Below, piece after piece: positions 6,507 through 6,785 of a stretch of 6,785 nucleotides of DNA. The DNA comes from an uncultured Lachnospiraceae bacterium. Lineage in GTDB: Bacteria > Bacillota > Clostridia > Lachnospirales > Lachnospiraceae. Each line of letters starts with the position of its first letter. Positions within the stretch are counted from its first letter, which is position 1. The notes under the pieces are model-generated. The model was not told the origin of the DNA and searched no databases. It saw only the letters and a list, made by a program, of their open reading frames with translations. The stretch is taken from the NCBI GenBank assembly GCA_958446555.1, contig CAUCWU010000135.1, forward strand, positions 1 to 6,785, in the 5' to 3' direction. The position numbers and the translations under genes are program-made.

Positions 6507-6593
6507 TTACCCGACTTTCTCGGAACTTCCTATATTGGCATTTATTTGCATCTTGTAGGAAGATCCTTTTTTCACTATTTCTTTTGATTCCAT
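6507..6593 (-). CDS. Possible 28-codon ORF in frame upstream of the four-helix protein
   Basis: ATG at 6591-6593 opens a 28-codon frame (MESKEIVKKG... ending SSEKVG) closed by TAA at 6507-6509. The TAA is followed by two codons and then the ATG pair of the membrane protein, all in the same frame. It has no ribosome site, and its ATG overlaps the TATAAT box of the predicted promoter, so a transcript from that promoter would lack the start. It could be a leaderless or decayed N-terminal extension, a coupling leader translated from an upstream transcript, or chance. I lean towards chance or relic. Confidence 0.2.
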   Translation of the reverse strand: MESKEIVKKGSSYKMQINANIGSSEKVG

Positions 6594-6620
6594 TATAGTG
6601 AGTTCACTATGTTTTCGCAA
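6592..6620 (-). promoter_or_regulatory. Promoter of the four-helix membrane protein gene
   Basis: On the minus strand TTGCGA (6620-6615) is followed by a 17-nt spacer and a perfect TATAAT (6597-6592). Transcription would begin near 6585, leaving a leader of about 85 nt before the ATG at 6500. The -35 box is mediocre, and the spacer and -10 are overlapped by a palindrome, both typical of a regulated promoter. Confidence 0.55.
6595..6610. promoter_or_regulatory. Probable operator palindrome
   Basis: ATAGTGA (6595-6601) and TCACTAT (6604-6610) form a perfect 7-bp inverted repeat with a 2-bp spacer. It covers the -10 box and adjoining spacer of the minus-strand promoter. An exact extra half-site TCACTAT lies at 6572-6578, near the predicted transcription start, and a 6/7 match ATAGTGT at 6638-6644. 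A dimeric repressor bound here would block RNA polymerase. The repressor is not identifiable in the window. Confidence 0.5.
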
Positions 6621-6687
6621 CAGATTCCTTTCAAACGATAGTGTAACTTTACTTGGGGATCGACAGGCAATAGATTATCTACAAATA

Positions 6688-6785
6688 TCAAAAACAGGCT
6701 TTTTCCACAAAAGCATGCTGAATACAACGTTCTTGAATTGACGGACTTACTTTTGCTTGTATTGCATCTACATATTTTCCATTCT
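6688..6785 (-). CDS. C-terminal end of an unidentified protein (partial, runs off the right edge)
   Basis: An open frame enters from the right edge and ends at TGA (6688-6690). It gives 31 visible residues beginning NGKYVDAIQAKV and ending FVEKACF. The composition (mixed amphipathic residues, ordinary codon use) looks like real coding sequence, but the length is too small to be certain and I recognise no family. If genuine, it is transcribed towards the four-helix gene with a 187-nt gap and no terminator visible between. It is a positional candidate for the regulator that binds the 6595-6610 palindrome; that is speculation. Confidence 0.35.
   Translation of the reverse strand, partial: NGKYVDAIQAKVSPSIQERCIQHAFVEKACF

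Noticed and set aside
6557..6572. AGGA-AGA-TCCT followed by six T as a plus-strand terminator
   Set aside because: Four-base-pair stem with a 3-nt loop is not stable enough, and no plus-strand gene precedes it.
6671..6681. 11-bp palindrome TAGATTATCTA
   Set aside because: Perfect but short and AT-rich, with no promoter elements around it; chance is a sufficient explanation.

Overview
The window is low-GC, with compact genes, strong purine-rich Shine-Dalgarno sites and consensus sigma-A-type promoters. It reads as a Firmicute, most likely a gut Clostridia/Lachnospiraceae-type genome. This rests on base composition, the glutaminase-less style of the GuaA-like fragment, and the combination of a CHASE-GGDEF protein with an ECF sigma/ABC exporter operon. 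The assignment is inference, with no database support.

Layout, left to right. (a) Positions 40-327, minus strand: a 95-residue fragment of a GMP synthase ATP-pyrophosphatase domain. It has an intact promoter, ribosome site and PP-loop, but family homology stops abruptly about 45 bp from the left edge. (b) Positions 398-493: two divergent promoters, one for the guaA fragment and one for the next gene. (c) Positions 541-2301, plus strand: a membrane diguanylate cyclase with an extracytoplasmic CHASE-like sensor, a GGDEF domain and an unusual C-terminal PAS-like domain. (d) Positions 2304-2371: a very strong hairpin between two convergent genes, with competing alternative foldings.

(e) Positions 2383-5834, minus strand: a four-gene operon read right to left. 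It encodes an ECF sigma factor, a six-helix membrane protein with an Asn-rich N-terminal insertion, an ABC ATPase and an ABC-2-type permease. The last three genes overlap by 10 and 4 nt, so they are probably translationally coupled. The simplest model is a cell-envelope or antimicrobial-peptide response unit. In it the membrane protein would either restrain the sigma factor or form part of the exporter, and the ABC pair would be the effector. That model is inferred from context.

(f) Positions 5921-5949: an intrinsic terminator that separates this operon from (g), a 160-residue four-helix membrane protein of unknown function at 6018-6500, minus strand. Its upstream region holds a TATAAT-type promoter overlapped by a perfect inverted repeat (probable operator), and a possible 28-codon ORF in the same frame. 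(h) The right edge appears to carry the last 31 codons of another minus-strand gene, which I do not recognise.

There are no tRNA, rRNA, CRISPR or insertion-sequence genes. No stretch above 300 bp lacks a gene.
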